From the NCBI GenBank assembly GCA_022447925.1, contig JAKUTS010000004.1, positions 1-64,000 on the forward strand: a DNA stretch of 64,000 bases, read 5' to 3'. Positions 26,182 through 34,390 of this stretch are shown here, piece by piece. The translations under genes and the position numbers were made by a program. The notes below the pieces were generated by a model. It was not told where the DNA came from and made no database searches. It was given only the letters and a program-made list of their open reading frames with translations. Source of the DNA: SAR202 cluster bacterium. Its GTDB lineage: Bacteria; Chloroflexota; Dehalococcoidia; Lucifugimonadales; UBA2962. Position 1 is the stretch's first letter. The number at the start of each line of letters is the position of its first letter.

Positions 26182-27441
26182 CTAATTAAAGCGATTAGGG
26201 TCGAACATTTCGGTTGGCATAAATTGTTTTTCTTCATTAATTTCTTGAGCAACTAGTAAACCAGTACCAGGTCCCGTAGAAATACCCATCATTGAGTGTC
26301 CTGCGGCGATGACTAGATTATCAAATCCTTTTGGCCGACCTACTAATGGCAATCCATCAGGGGTGGTAGGCCTTAAACCAGCCCAGGTTTTAATGATAGG
26401 AAGGCTATCGAATTCAATTTTTGGGAAAAAAGTTTTAGCCGCTTGCACAAGAGATTCCACTCGTTTTTGATTAATTGATAAATCCATACCAACAAGCTCT
26501 AAGGTGCCTCCCACACGCAGTATATTCCCCATTGGAGTTACTGCAGTTTTTGCCTCAGAAAGCATTACGGGCATATTTAATGATTTCTCGGGTCGCGGAT
26601 AACTTACACTGTATCCTTTAGCAGGTTGTATCGGAATGCTTAAGCCCAGAGTATTTGCTATTTCAGGAGACCATGACCCAGCAGCTAATACAAATTGATC
26701 TGCATATATCATGCCATGGTTAGTGTTGGCCGCAACAATTTTCCTACCTTTTGTTTGAAAACTATTCACTTGTGTATCAGTCTTAATCTCAACGCCAACA
26801 CTTTTAGCTTTAGATGCCAATCCTTTAACAAAATCAGCTGGAGCCAAATGAGCGTCCCCAGGAAAATAAGTTCCTCCTATTGCCGTTGTATCTACTCCTC
26901 CTAGCTTTTCAGCAACTTGGTTTCTATCCATATCCACGACTTCCAGACCGATGTCACGAAGTAATCCAATATCTTCTATGCCATGCTGATAACCATCTTG
27001 AGTGGCATATAAAAAAATGATGCCTTTACGCTCTAAGTGAAACTCAAAATCGCCCAAATCATCAAATGAATTATATAGCTCCATACTCTTTTCACTAATT
27101 TCACGAAGAACCACAGCTCCTTCTCTTTGATGTTTAGCTGTACATGCCGCCCTAAACTTCCACAACCATAACCACAAAGATAAACTAAATCTGGCCTTCA
27201 CATAAAACGGGCTTTTAGCATTAAACATCCATCTAAGTCCTTGAGAAATAACTCCAGGAGATGCTAGAGGAAGACTGTGACTAGGAACTAGAAGACCCGC
27301 ATTACCCCAAGAAGTGGATGCGCAAACATCATCTTTATCTAATAGCGTTACCTTCAATCCTCTTTCAGCAAGAAAATAAGCACTATTTACTCCTATGGAG
27401 CCTGCTCCGATAACGAGAATATCGGTTTTAGTACCCACCAT
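26182..27441 (-). CDS. FAD-dependent oxidoreductase, D-amino acid dehydrogenase (DadA)-like
   Basis: This 419-residue DAO-family flavoprotein has the FAD dinucleotide motif VIGAGSIGVNSAYFLAERG at residues 11-29, with the acidic residue in LLDKDD. The C-terminal VIAAGHSMMGISTGPGTG closes the FAD site and the segment KTWAGLRPTTPDGLPLVG is typical of DadA/glycine oxidase relatives. The likely reaction is oxidative deamination of a D-amino acid or related amine, with electrons passed to the respiratory chain. D-aminoacylase at 44231 could supply D-amino acids, but the genes are far apart. Other amine substrates are possible. Confidence 0.85.
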   Translation of the reverse strand: MVGTKTDILVIGAGSIGVNSAYFLAERGLKVTLLDKDDVCASTSWGNAGLLVPSHSLPLASPGVISQGLRWMFNAKSPFYVKARFSLSLWLWLWKFRAACTAKHQREGAVVLREISEKSMELYNSFDDLGDFEFHLERKGIIFLYATQDGYQHGIEDIGLLRDIGLEVVDMDRNQVAEKLGGVDTTAIGGTYFPGDAHLAPADFVKGLASKAKSVGVEIKTDTQVNSFQTKGRKIVAANTNHGMIYADQFVLAAGSWSPEIANTLGLSIPIQPAKGYSVSYPRPEKSLNMPVMLSEAKTAVTPMGNILRVGGTLELVGMDLSINQKRVESLVQAAKTFFPKIEFDSLPIIKTWAGLRPTTPDGLPLVGRPKGFDNLVIAAGHSMMGISTGPGTGLLVAQEINEEKQFMPTEMFDPNRFN

Positions 27442-27471
27442 AGATCCTTATTACATTACCGAAGTAAACTA

Positions 27472-29145
27472 TTACCGGAGTAAACTGGATAAAAATACTA
27501 CTACAGTAACTTTAGCATCTTCTGCTGTGGTTACTGGATCAGGTTCTATTGATAGTAATCCTACGGAGTATTTACCAAATTTCTTATATGACGGTTTCTT
27601 TTGGCCGCTTTCTAAAGACATTTCGGCGCCGCCAAGAGGTCCAGCCGGAGTAAATAATTCTAACCTAACGGTAGCTACACCACCTGTTGCGCGATTATCC
27701 TCAATTAATTCGGTGAACTGAACGATTATACCGTTGATTCCTGTTGGGCTATTCATTTTCTGAGTCAAACCCATTCGTACCGGAATTTCCGTAGCTACAT
27801 GGAAGTTGGAACTACCATCATGGTCAATAGTTGGCTTAAACTCTAAATCTGCTGTAGTTAGGACGTCCGGAGTAGGCGTTGGCATTGGAGTTGCGGTTGG
27901 TATTGGAGTCGCTTCAGCAGCAGCTGATGGGTCAACATTTAAAATAGTTGCTTCTATTTCCTCTCCTATGTCCAAGCTAAAAGCTTCTGTAGCTGCAAGG
28001 ATTCCTTCAAGCGCTTGTCCGCCAATTAATAGTATTCTTCCATCATTTAATAAAGCTGAATTAAACCTATATCTTCCCATCAACATATCACCCACAATAG
28101 CCCAACTATTTGTGCTCGGATCATATATTTCAAGGTTATCCCTGCTACCTGTCCCTCCTGCAACTATTACCCGTCCATCAGGCAAAAGTTCCTCTATATG
28201 TTCAGCTCTCGGAATATTTAGATCAGACTTTGAACCCCAGGTATTGTTCGATGGATCATAGATTTCTGCAGTCATTCTTTTTCCTCTTCCACCAACTACT
28301 AATACTCTTCCATCTTTTAATAATGTGGCGCTATGCTGAGCTCTACTTACACTCATCTCCCCTGCTGAGCTCCACAACCCACTCTCAGGATCAAATATTT
28401 CGGCAGTCTTAATCCATGGGCCGTCAGGCTTTCCTCCACCGGTAACTAAAATCCTTCCATCACTTAATAATGTTGCGGTATGCCAAATCCTTTTCTCAGA
28501 CATCGGGTCGATTTCTACCCAGCCGTTTGTTGCAGGGTCATATACTTCTACCGTAGTTACAGGTGCATATGTATCATCTGCGCCACCAATTACCATCACT
28601 CTTCCATCACCAAGGGATACCATTGGCATGGTCTCATGTGCTTGGTTCATTGGTAAAGTTGGTGTCCACAGTCCTGTTTCTGGATCCCATATTTCAGCTG
28701 TGTCTATAGCTCTATTTTCAATACTTCTTCCACCGGCTACTATAACTCTTCCATCGGGCAATTTAGTCATAGCATTTTGAAATCGAGCATCCGTCATCGC
28801 TTCGGTCCATTCCCAAACATTAGAGTTGGGGTTATACACCTCAGCTGTATCCGCTGCTCCTGCAGCCCATTTCGGGCTTTTACCACCAGCGACTAGCACT
28901 CTTCCATCATCCAATACCACTGCTGGAAACCACGCACGTTGTTCTCCCATATCGCCTACTGGTGCGGATGTTCCTGTAGTAGCAGCCACTTCTTTCTCGG
29001 TGCCGGCAGATGGATCAAACCTATTTTCATCTGAGCTTACATCTGTCTCACTTCCGGTAGAAGCTTCATTTGAATCACCTCCACTGCCACAAGACACGGA
29101 TATTAAAACAAGAGCAAAAAGTAAAGTTAGGGCTAGAATTTTCAT
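27472..29145 (-). CDS. Large kelch-repeat lipoprotein
   Basis: The 557-residue protein starts with a signal peptide ending in a lipobox-like ISVSC (cysteine at residue 19), then a Ser/Glu/Asp-rich linker. Residues about 60-400 form kelch-type repeats, each with a pattern such as LPDGRVIVAGG followed by TAEIWDPETGLW, enough for a six- or seven-bladed beta propeller. A Pro/Thr linker (TPIPTATPMPTPTPD) leads to a C-terminal beta-rich domain of unknown type. It should sit on the outer surface. Bound ligand or partner is unknown. Related kelch proteins lie at 38106 and 39297. Confidence 0.85.
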   Translation of the reverse strand: MKILALTLLFALVLISVSCGSGGDSNEASTGSETDVSSDENRFDPSAGTEKEVAATTGTSAPVGDMGEQRAWFPAVVLDDGRVLVAGGKSPKWAAGAADTAEVYNPNSNVWEWTEAMTDARFQNAMTKLPDGRVIVAGGRSIENRAIDTAEIWDPETGLWTPTLPMNQAHETMPMVSLGDGRVMVIGGADDTYAPVTTVEVYDPATNGWVEIDPMSEKRIWHTATLLSDGRILVTGGGKPDGPWIKTAEIFDPESGLWSSAGEMSVSRAQHSATLLKDGRVLVVGGRGKRMTAEIYDPSNNTWGSKSDLNIPRAEHIEELLPDGRVIVAGGTGSRDNLEIYDPSTNSWAIVGDMLMGRYRFNSALLNDGRILLIGGQALEGILAATEAFSLDIGEEIEATILNVDPSAAAEATPIPTATPMPTPTPDVLTTADLEFKPTIDHDGSSNFHVATEIPVRMGLTQKMNSPTGINGIIVQFTELIEDNRATGGVATVRLELFTPAGPLGGAEMSLESGQKKPSYKKFGKYSVGLLSIEPDPVTTAEDAKVTVVVFLSSLLR

Positions 29146-29236
29146 TTTGACAAGTTTCTCACATATATAGATTTGATTACATAAATATAACTTATGTCTC
29201 TACGAATTATACTGTTTATTAAACTTAAATGACTAG

Positions 29237-29270
29237 CATAAGCCGCCTCATAGTTTTGACGCGGCTTATG
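29237..29270. other. Inverted repeat between the kelch and GYD genes
   Basis: A perfect 10-bp stem (CATAAGCCGC with GCGGCTTATG) closes a 14-base loop. Neither side is followed by a clear T run, so an intrinsic terminator for the minus-strand GYD transcript is possible but weak. Confidence 0.4.
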
Positions 29271-29311
29271 TTGCATACATAAAAACTTTGTATGAATTGA
29301 TTTAAGTGATA

Positions 29312-29632
29312 TTAGCTACCAGCCGGCTTATAGTTCACCACCACTTTACTAGCAGCATCTATTTCCTCTGGCGTTATTAACGGCATAACACTTACTTTTA
29401 CTACGCCACTAGCATTAACCGCCAATGACATTGCAGTAGCTGTTATTCTATCCGGCATATCTGCAAAACCAACGACATCATCTTCACCATGTGAAAAATA
29501 CGCCGATTCAAGCGTGCAACCATGATCAGCAAACAACTTTGAGATGTGCTTAATTCTAGATGAGCCTCCTTCTTTCAGAAGACCTCTTACACCTTCAGCA
29601 GCATAGCTACCTTTAAACATATATTTAGCCAT
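29312..29632 (-). CDS. GYD domain protein
   Basis: This 106-residue protein has the small alpha/beta layout of the GYD family: an N-terminal strand (YMFKGSYAAEGV), a helix with SRIKHISKLFADHGCTLESAYFSHGEDDVVGFADMP, and a second beta-alpha unit ending in MPLITPEEID. The middle, where GYD proteins read FGxYD, is GEDDVVG here. Family members are small, of unknown function, and common in Chloroflexota and Actinobacteria. AGGAGG precedes the ATG closely. It stands alone, divergent from an MFS transporter. Confidence 0.75.
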   Translation of the reverse strand: MAKYMFKGSYAAEGVRGLLKEGGSSRIKHISKLFADHGCTLESAYFSHGEDDVVGFADMPDRITATAMSLAVNASGVVKVSVMPLITPEEIDAASKVVVNYKPAGS

Positions 29633-29776
29633 TTTACGACCTCCTCAGTAATTAAATTATCGTATTGGGCTGTATTGTAAATCATTATTACAAATCTACT
29701 CAAAATAAGTCATTTATTTGACTCTTTTTTAATAAAATCAATTTACTTATAAGAACATTCATGTAACCTAGGCTGA

Positions 29777-31045
29777 ATGCTTTCTAATACTGTACTGAAT
29801 ATCTGCCGGCCTTTATATTCGAAGTTATCAAACCTTGGTGGTAAAGATTCAAGCTTTTTATATTGGATTACATTCGGCCATATCGTAATGCATTGGTATC
29901 AAAACCTATTCCCCTTAATACTCCCTTACTTCAAAAGTGAGTTCGGTCTATCTGCAGTTCAATTAGGGTCACTAAATACAATACAGATGGGGATTGCCAG
30001 TGGATTAATGGTAGTAGTGGCATACTTTGCAGACACCCGCAGGCACCTGCAAATAATTATATTGGTTTCAGCTATTTTAATTTTGGGAATATGTTATTTC
30101 GGAATAAGCCTTCTACCAACATATGCTTGGACCCTAATCTGGTCTGGACTAATAGGGTTATCTGTCGCTCTATGGCACCCTACAGCTATGGGAGGACTAT
30201 CATTGAAGTTCCCAAAGAAACGAGGGATGGCTCTGGGAGTGCATGGTGTCGGAGCCAGTATCGGTGATTCATTAAGTCCAATAATTGTTGGTGCTTTCAT
30301 AATGACATTCGCGTGGCGCACCGTACTTCAGTTTCATTTAATTCCAATAGCTATTATCTCTATAATCATGTGGCGTGTGCTTAGTAAAAATGAAGTTGAT
30401 GGTCAAAATGCGAAAAAGAATTCAGACAAAAATAAAGTTGATTTTTATACCTACTGGACCGACCTGAAAACATTAATAAAAAATCCACAGGCTTTATCAG
30501 TAACAATATCTAATGCTCTTATATCAGGCGCCAGAGTAGCTGTACTTACGTTTCTACCTATATATCTTTTCGATACTTTAGGTTTTTCATCGTTAAAAAT
30601 GGGGGTATACCTAGCATTACTGTTTGCCATGGGTGCTATATCCCAACCAATCATGGGGATATTGTCAGACAGGGTCGGACGCAAAGTAATTCTTGTTCCG
30701 AGTTTCTTAATACTAGGGGTGCTGTATTTATTGATAGGATCAACCCAAAATGACATTTTGCTCGGAATAATAATTGGGATCTTAGGTGCTTTTTTCTATC
30801 CAATACTAAATATTGCACAGGCAGCGATCATGGATGTCGGAAGCAAAGATATTCAATCTACGACAATGGGTGTCTCTGGCTTAGTTGGCTGGCCAGCCAT
30901 TTTAGTATCGCCAATTATTGCTGGCCTTTTAGTTGACAAATTTAACATTGAAATGGCCTTCATATTCGCAGGTGTGATATCTCTTGTATCAACCCTTATA
31001 TTGGTGCCCATCAAATTTACGCCACCAGCAGATTTTAAGGATTAA
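29777..31045 (+). CDS. MFS transporter, fosmidomycin-resistance-like
   Basis: This 422-residue protein has about 12 membrane helices in two halves separated by a charged cytoplasmic loop (residues about 205-230). The first half contains WHPTAMGGLSLKFPKKRGMALGVHGVGASIGD, similar to the FHP motif region of Fsr-type efflux pumps, and the A-loop ADTRRH; the second half has the MFS signature GILSDRVGRKV. It may export a small organic or antibiotic-like molecule. The substrate is unknown. It is separated from the second MFS gene by tRNA-Ser on the opposite strand. Confidence 0.82.
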   Translation: MLSNTVLNICRPLYSKLSNLGGKDSSFLYWITFGHIVMHWYQNLFPLILPYFKSEFGLSAVQLGSLNTIQMGIASGLMVVVAYFADTRRHLQIIILVSAILILGICYFGISLLPTYAWTLIWSGLIGLSVALWHPTAMGGLSLKFPKKRGMALGVHGVGASIGDSLSPIIVGAFIMTFAWRTVLQFHLIPIAIISIIMWRVLSKNEVDGQNAKKNSDKNKVDFYTYWTDLKTLIKNPQALSVTISNALISGARVAVLTFLPIYLFDTLGFSSLKMGVYLALLFAMGAISQPIMGILSDRVGRKVILVPSFLILGVLYLLIGSTQNDILLGIIIGILGAFFYPILNIAQAAIMDVGSKDIQSTTMGVSGLVGWPAILVSPIIAGLLVDKFNIEMAFIFAGVISLVSTLILVPIKFTPPADFKD

Positions 31046-31066
31046 ACTAGAAGTGAAATTACAGTA

Positions 31067-31156
31067 CGGAGAGGGCGGGATTCGAACCCGCGAGCCAGCT
31101 ATACACCGGCTACTCCCTTAGCAGGGGAGCGCATTCGACCACTCTGCCACCTCTCC
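31067..31156 (-). tRNA. tRNA-Ser (GCT)
   Basis: On the minus strand a 90-base tRNA with acceptor GGAGAGG/CCTCTCC and discriminator G, anticodon loop CTGCTAA (GCT, decoding AGC and AGT), a long variable arm (GGCTCGC region preceded by TAGCCGGTGTATAGCT) and T-arm GCGGGTTCGAATCCCGC. The long variable arm is typical of serine tRNAs. The CCA end is not encoded, which fits the CCA-adding enzyme at 51586. Confidence 0.95.
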
Positions 31157-31243
31157 ATATTTAGTTACATTCTACAGTAAAGCGGTAAACTACTGATAAT
31201 CAAAATATAAATTTTATAAAGATAAAACACAAGGAATTATAAA

Positions 31244-32701
31244 ATTCTTTCAACCCTTAAACCATTATTAACTACTGCTGATAAAAAAAGAGTGCTAATA
31301 ACTGTATCGTTTGGTTACATGTTGGTACAACTTTCAAGCTTACCTATAGCTATAGCCATCCCTACTTTAGCATCACAATTTGATGTAGGCGTCGAAGACG
31401 TAGCATTAATGGTCGTTGCTTATCTGACAACATTAGGAAGTTTTGTTTTACTCTCCGCACGTATAGGCGACTATATAGGCCACAATAAAGTATTTATGTT
31501 TGGATTAATAACATTAACCGTGGCCTCAGGAGTTATTTGCACAGCAACAGATCTATGGCAGATAATCGGTTACAGGGCGGTGGCAGGCTTAGGTTCAGCC
31601 ATGATTATGGGTAACGCAAATGCTATGGTTGCAGCTTCATTTAACCCAGAAGAAAGAGGCAGGGCTTTCGGGTTTTTAATAATAGGGGCCAGGCTTGGAA
31701 CATTCATCGGACTGGCTTTATTTGGACTAATGTTGCAATTTATTGGCTGGAGGCCAGTTTTTGCTACGTTTATTCCTCTCGGAATTATTGCAATATGGTT
31801 AGCATTTAATTTGATCAAATCAGATCCTGAATCTGATAAATCTGTGAACATTGCGAAGGTGGGTAAAGCGATTGATTGGACAGGGGCTCTATTCCTGGCC
31901 AGCGGAGCCATAGTACTAATTCTTGGAGGAAATCATCTTCACCAAGGTGAGGAGTCTTTTACCAGTACAGACGGACTTACTTATCATGTTCCTATGCATA
32001 TTGTAGGCCTTCTTTTAATAGTTGGTTTTGTTTTTGTAGAAAAATTTGCGAAAAACCCTGTAATTGATTTAAGTCACTTCAAGAATCGTGCTTTTTCTTC
32101 ATCTTTGGTAACTAACACTATCTACCATTTTTCAATGTTAGGTGCTTTCACCTTAATTCCTATTTTAGTTGAGCAAGGTTTTGGACGATCACCTTTATGG
32201 GTCACAGTGGTTTTACTACCTAGTCAGGCTCTAGGTCTGTTTCTACCCGTGATTGCCGGGGCAATTTATGACAAATATAAGCCAGATTGGCTCCGCCCTA
32301 TAACTCTAATAGCCATAGCAGTTGGGTTTCTAACGATTGGGTTAGTAGCTAACCAAATACCTTTTTGGGCTCTACCACTTCTAATGTTTATAATCTCAAT
32401 CGGGACTAATATGTTTAACCCTATAAATAATGCCACAGTGATGAATTCATTAATTTTAGAGCACCGGGGAATTGCATCTGGCATGCTTGAAACAACAAGA
32501 GAGCTGGGCCATGCATTGGGTGCTACTGCAGCTGCAGCAACCCTTGCTTTAATGCTTCCAAAAAAGCTGGGCTTCATGACTCAAGAAATAATACAAAGCT
32601 CTTACATTGATGGATTTCAACTCGCTGCATTAATGGTTGCTGGAGTGTTGGTGTTTGGCTCACTGATAGCCAGTCTCCATCCAAGAACTAAAATCACTTA
32701 A
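31244..32701 (+). CDS. MFS transporter, DHA2-like, with a probable AUU start
   Basis: This drug/H+ antiporter-type transporter has about 14 hydrophobic helices, with motif A as SARIGDYIGHNKV near residue 60 and an antiporter-type motif C region (GARLGTFIGLALFG). The usual GTG start at 31292 would place the first helix at the very N-terminus and has no usable ribosome site. An AUU at 31244 lies 8 bases after AAGGA and adds LSTLKPLLTTADKKR, a cytoplasmic lead-in like those of homologues. An in-frame stop at 31223 limits the choice. Length is 485 with AUU, 469 with GTG. Substrate unknown. Confidence 0.75.
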   Translation: MLSTLKPLLTTADKKRVLITVSFGYMLVQLSSLPIAIAIPTLASQFDVGVEDVALMVVAYLTTLGSFVLLSARIGDYIGHNKVFMFGLITLTVASGVICTATDLWQIIGYRAVAGLGSAMIMGNANAMVAASFNPEERGRAFGFLIIGARLGTFIGLALFGLMLQFIGWRPVFATFIPLGIIAIWLAFNLIKSDPESDKSVNIAKVGKAIDWTGALFLASGAIVLILGGNHLHQGEESFTSTDGLTYHVPMHIVGLLLIVGFVFVEKFAKNPVIDLSHFKNRAFSSSLVTNTIYHFSMLGAFTLIPILVEQGFGRSPLWVTVVLLPSQALGLFLPVIAGAIYDKYKPDWLRPITLIAIAVGFLTIGLVANQIPFWALPLLMFIISIGTNMFNPINNATVMNSLILEHRGIASGMLETTRELGHALGATAAAATLALMLPKKLGFMTQEIIQSSYIDGFQLAALMVAGVLVFGSLIASLHPRTKIT

Positions 32702-32718
32702 ATAAAATTATTGTTTTC

Positions 32719-33918
32719 CTATAGGTGAATTAAGTTATTTGATCGATCATATATTGACTGGACCACAGGATTACCATTACTTACACCGGTTATGGTTGCA
32801 ATATGAGCTGATCTGGTCATAAACACCTGTGGTCTAAAAAAGTAGACTGCAGTATCGCCTGGTTTTACTTTTTGTTTTGCAGTCGGGTATAGCCAAGCAT
32901 AGTAATCCATCCACTGAGGTATGGGCGCTTCGGCATCTACTTCGTTATTAAGTATGGTGTCTGATCTATCACCAACAAAAGCTTTGTTTATGCTCATCAT
33001 CTCGTGGCCAGCTCCATCAGCATAAAACCCTCCTCCTAAAACTTGAGCTGTATCTCCGGACCAATGAGATACTTCAGTCACATAAACCTGTGCAGGAGTG
33101 CCAACGTCATTTCCATAAATCTGCTGCATCGCCATTCCCCAAAGGGCGCTACCAGGCTCAGCGTCAGTAGCTCCATAGGAAGCAATTAATTCCATGGTTT
33201 CACAAGATGAGCTACCTGGAGCATTTATATGTTTAACATCTAGTCCAAGCTTTGAGTCTAATAACTCAGCTGCTTTGATAATGGTATGCAAATTAGGGCT
33301 TGCGTTCATTGTATGTTTTTCAAAATCATATAAAGCACAAGGAAAGCCAGTGACTCCCACTATGTTTAGATTGTCGAATCCTGATATAAAATCGGCGGTC
33401 TGCAGGACATCGTCAATTAATATCCCTCCCTCTTGCGCAGGGTACGCCATATCATCCTTATCAATGACTTTCAATATAATATCCTGCTTAACATTCAGTT
33501 CAGTCGCAGCCTGAGAAATAAAGCTCGCATGGTCCTTATGATGAACCGTCCATATCTCAGGTTCCATTTTTAGAGCTTCTTTCATGCGGTTTCTTGGAAT
33601 TTGCGATAGATGGCCGACATGGCCAACTTTACAATTTTGTTCATAGAGCACATAAGCACACTCCATATCTACTGCAACGAATGATTCGAATCCAGATTTA
33701 ATAATAGTCTCGATCATAGATGGGTTACGATTAATCTGTTTGGTCATTACATATGTTCTTAGCCCGAGTCGTTTAGCACATTCATATATCTCACGGGCGT
33801 TGCTTTCAACCAGATCTAAGTCAACAACATAACAATCACTTGGTATGCTGCCTTTACGATGCAGTTCTGTTGCTGCCATTACTAAATTTGGGTTTTGCTC
33901 TTTAATTACGTCAAGCAT
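32719..33918 (-). CDS. YhfX-like PLP-dependent enzyme (alanine racemase-type fold)
   Basis: This 399-residue protein resembles the YhfX group, which has an N-terminal alanine-racemase TIM barrel. The PLP lysine is probably in LRTYVMTKQINRNP near residue 60, and the conserved AYPAQEGG and GGGFYADGAGHE segments are present. YhfX proteins are linked to metabolism of amino acids or phosphonates, but no reaction is firmly assigned. It is transcribed divergently from the SnoaL gene at 33988 and converges with the MFS gene, with 17 bases between. Related functions include D-threonine aldolase or amino acid racemase. Confidence 0.75.
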   Translation of the reverse strand: MLDVIKEQNPNLVMAATELHRKGSIPSDCYVVDLDLVESNAREIYECAKRLGLRTYVMTKQINRNPSMIETIIKSGFESFVAVDMECAYVLYEQNCKVGHVGHLSQIPRNRMKEALKMEPEIWTVHHKDHASFISQAATELNVKQDIILKVIDKDDMAYPAQEGGILIDDVLQTADFISGFDNLNIVGVTGFPCALYDFEKHTMNASPNLHTIIKAAELLDSKLGLDVKHINAPGSSSCETMELIASYGATDAEPGSALWGMAMQQIYGNDVGTPAQVYVTEVSHWSGDTAQVLGGGFYADGAGHEMMSINKAFVGDRSDTILNNEVDAEAPIPQWMDYYAWLYPTAKQKVKPGDTAVYFFRPQVFMTRSAHIATITGVSNGNPVVQSIYDRSNNLIHL

Positions 33919-33987
33919 AGGGTATAACCTTTTATAATTTATCCATAAACTGTTAAGTCATTAAGTTATTTATTTAGGGAGAAAGTA

Positions 33988-34389
33988 ATGTTATCACCAG
34001 ATGAAATAAGAGCCATAAACGAAAACTACAGGCAAGATTTCAACAGGCATGATGCAGGTGCCTTGCAAAATTATTATGCAGAGTCAATCTTATGGACTAA
34101 CTCTAGTGTAGAGGGAGAAGTCACTGACCCTAAAGAAGTCTCCAAGCAGTATGAAGATTTTTTTATAACTTTCCCGGATGTTTATCTAGAATTCCTTGAC
34201 GATTTTTCAGAAAATTTTCACAACGCTCACCGATGGATAATGAAAGCAACACATAAAAACGACAGCGGTGAAACTAATGATATAGAGATAGAGGGTTTCT
34301 CGATGTTAATTGTGGATGAGAAAGGTAAGATTGTAAGAGATCACACATATTTTGATGTTCAAAATCTGAATGCCCAATTAGGAACATAG
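33988..34389 (+). CDS. SnoaL-like/NTF2 fold protein
   Basis: This 133-residue protein has the cone-shaped NTF2/SnoaL layout: N-terminal helix (INENYRQDFNRHDAGALQNYYAES), then ILWTNSS, the helix VSKQYEDFFITFPDVYLEF, and a beta-sheet ending with IVRDHTYFDVQNLNAQLG. Such proteins are cyclases, isomerases or ligand-binding proteins, and the role is often unknown. AGGGAG lies about 7 bases before the ATG. The stop is one base before the TTG start of the downstream isomerase gene, so they are very likely translationally coupled. Confidence 0.78.
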   Translation: MLSPDEIRAINENYRQDFNRHDAGALQNYYAESILWTNSSVEGEVTDPKEVSKQYEDFFITFPDVYLEFLDDFSENFHNAHRWIMKATHKNDSGETNDIEIEGFSMLIVDEKGKIVRDHTYFDVQNLNAQLGT

Positions 34390-34390
34390 C

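Noticed and set aside
29237-29270. Intrinsic terminator after the GYD gene
   Set aside because: The hairpin is perfect but no T run follows on either strand; listed only as an inverted repeat.
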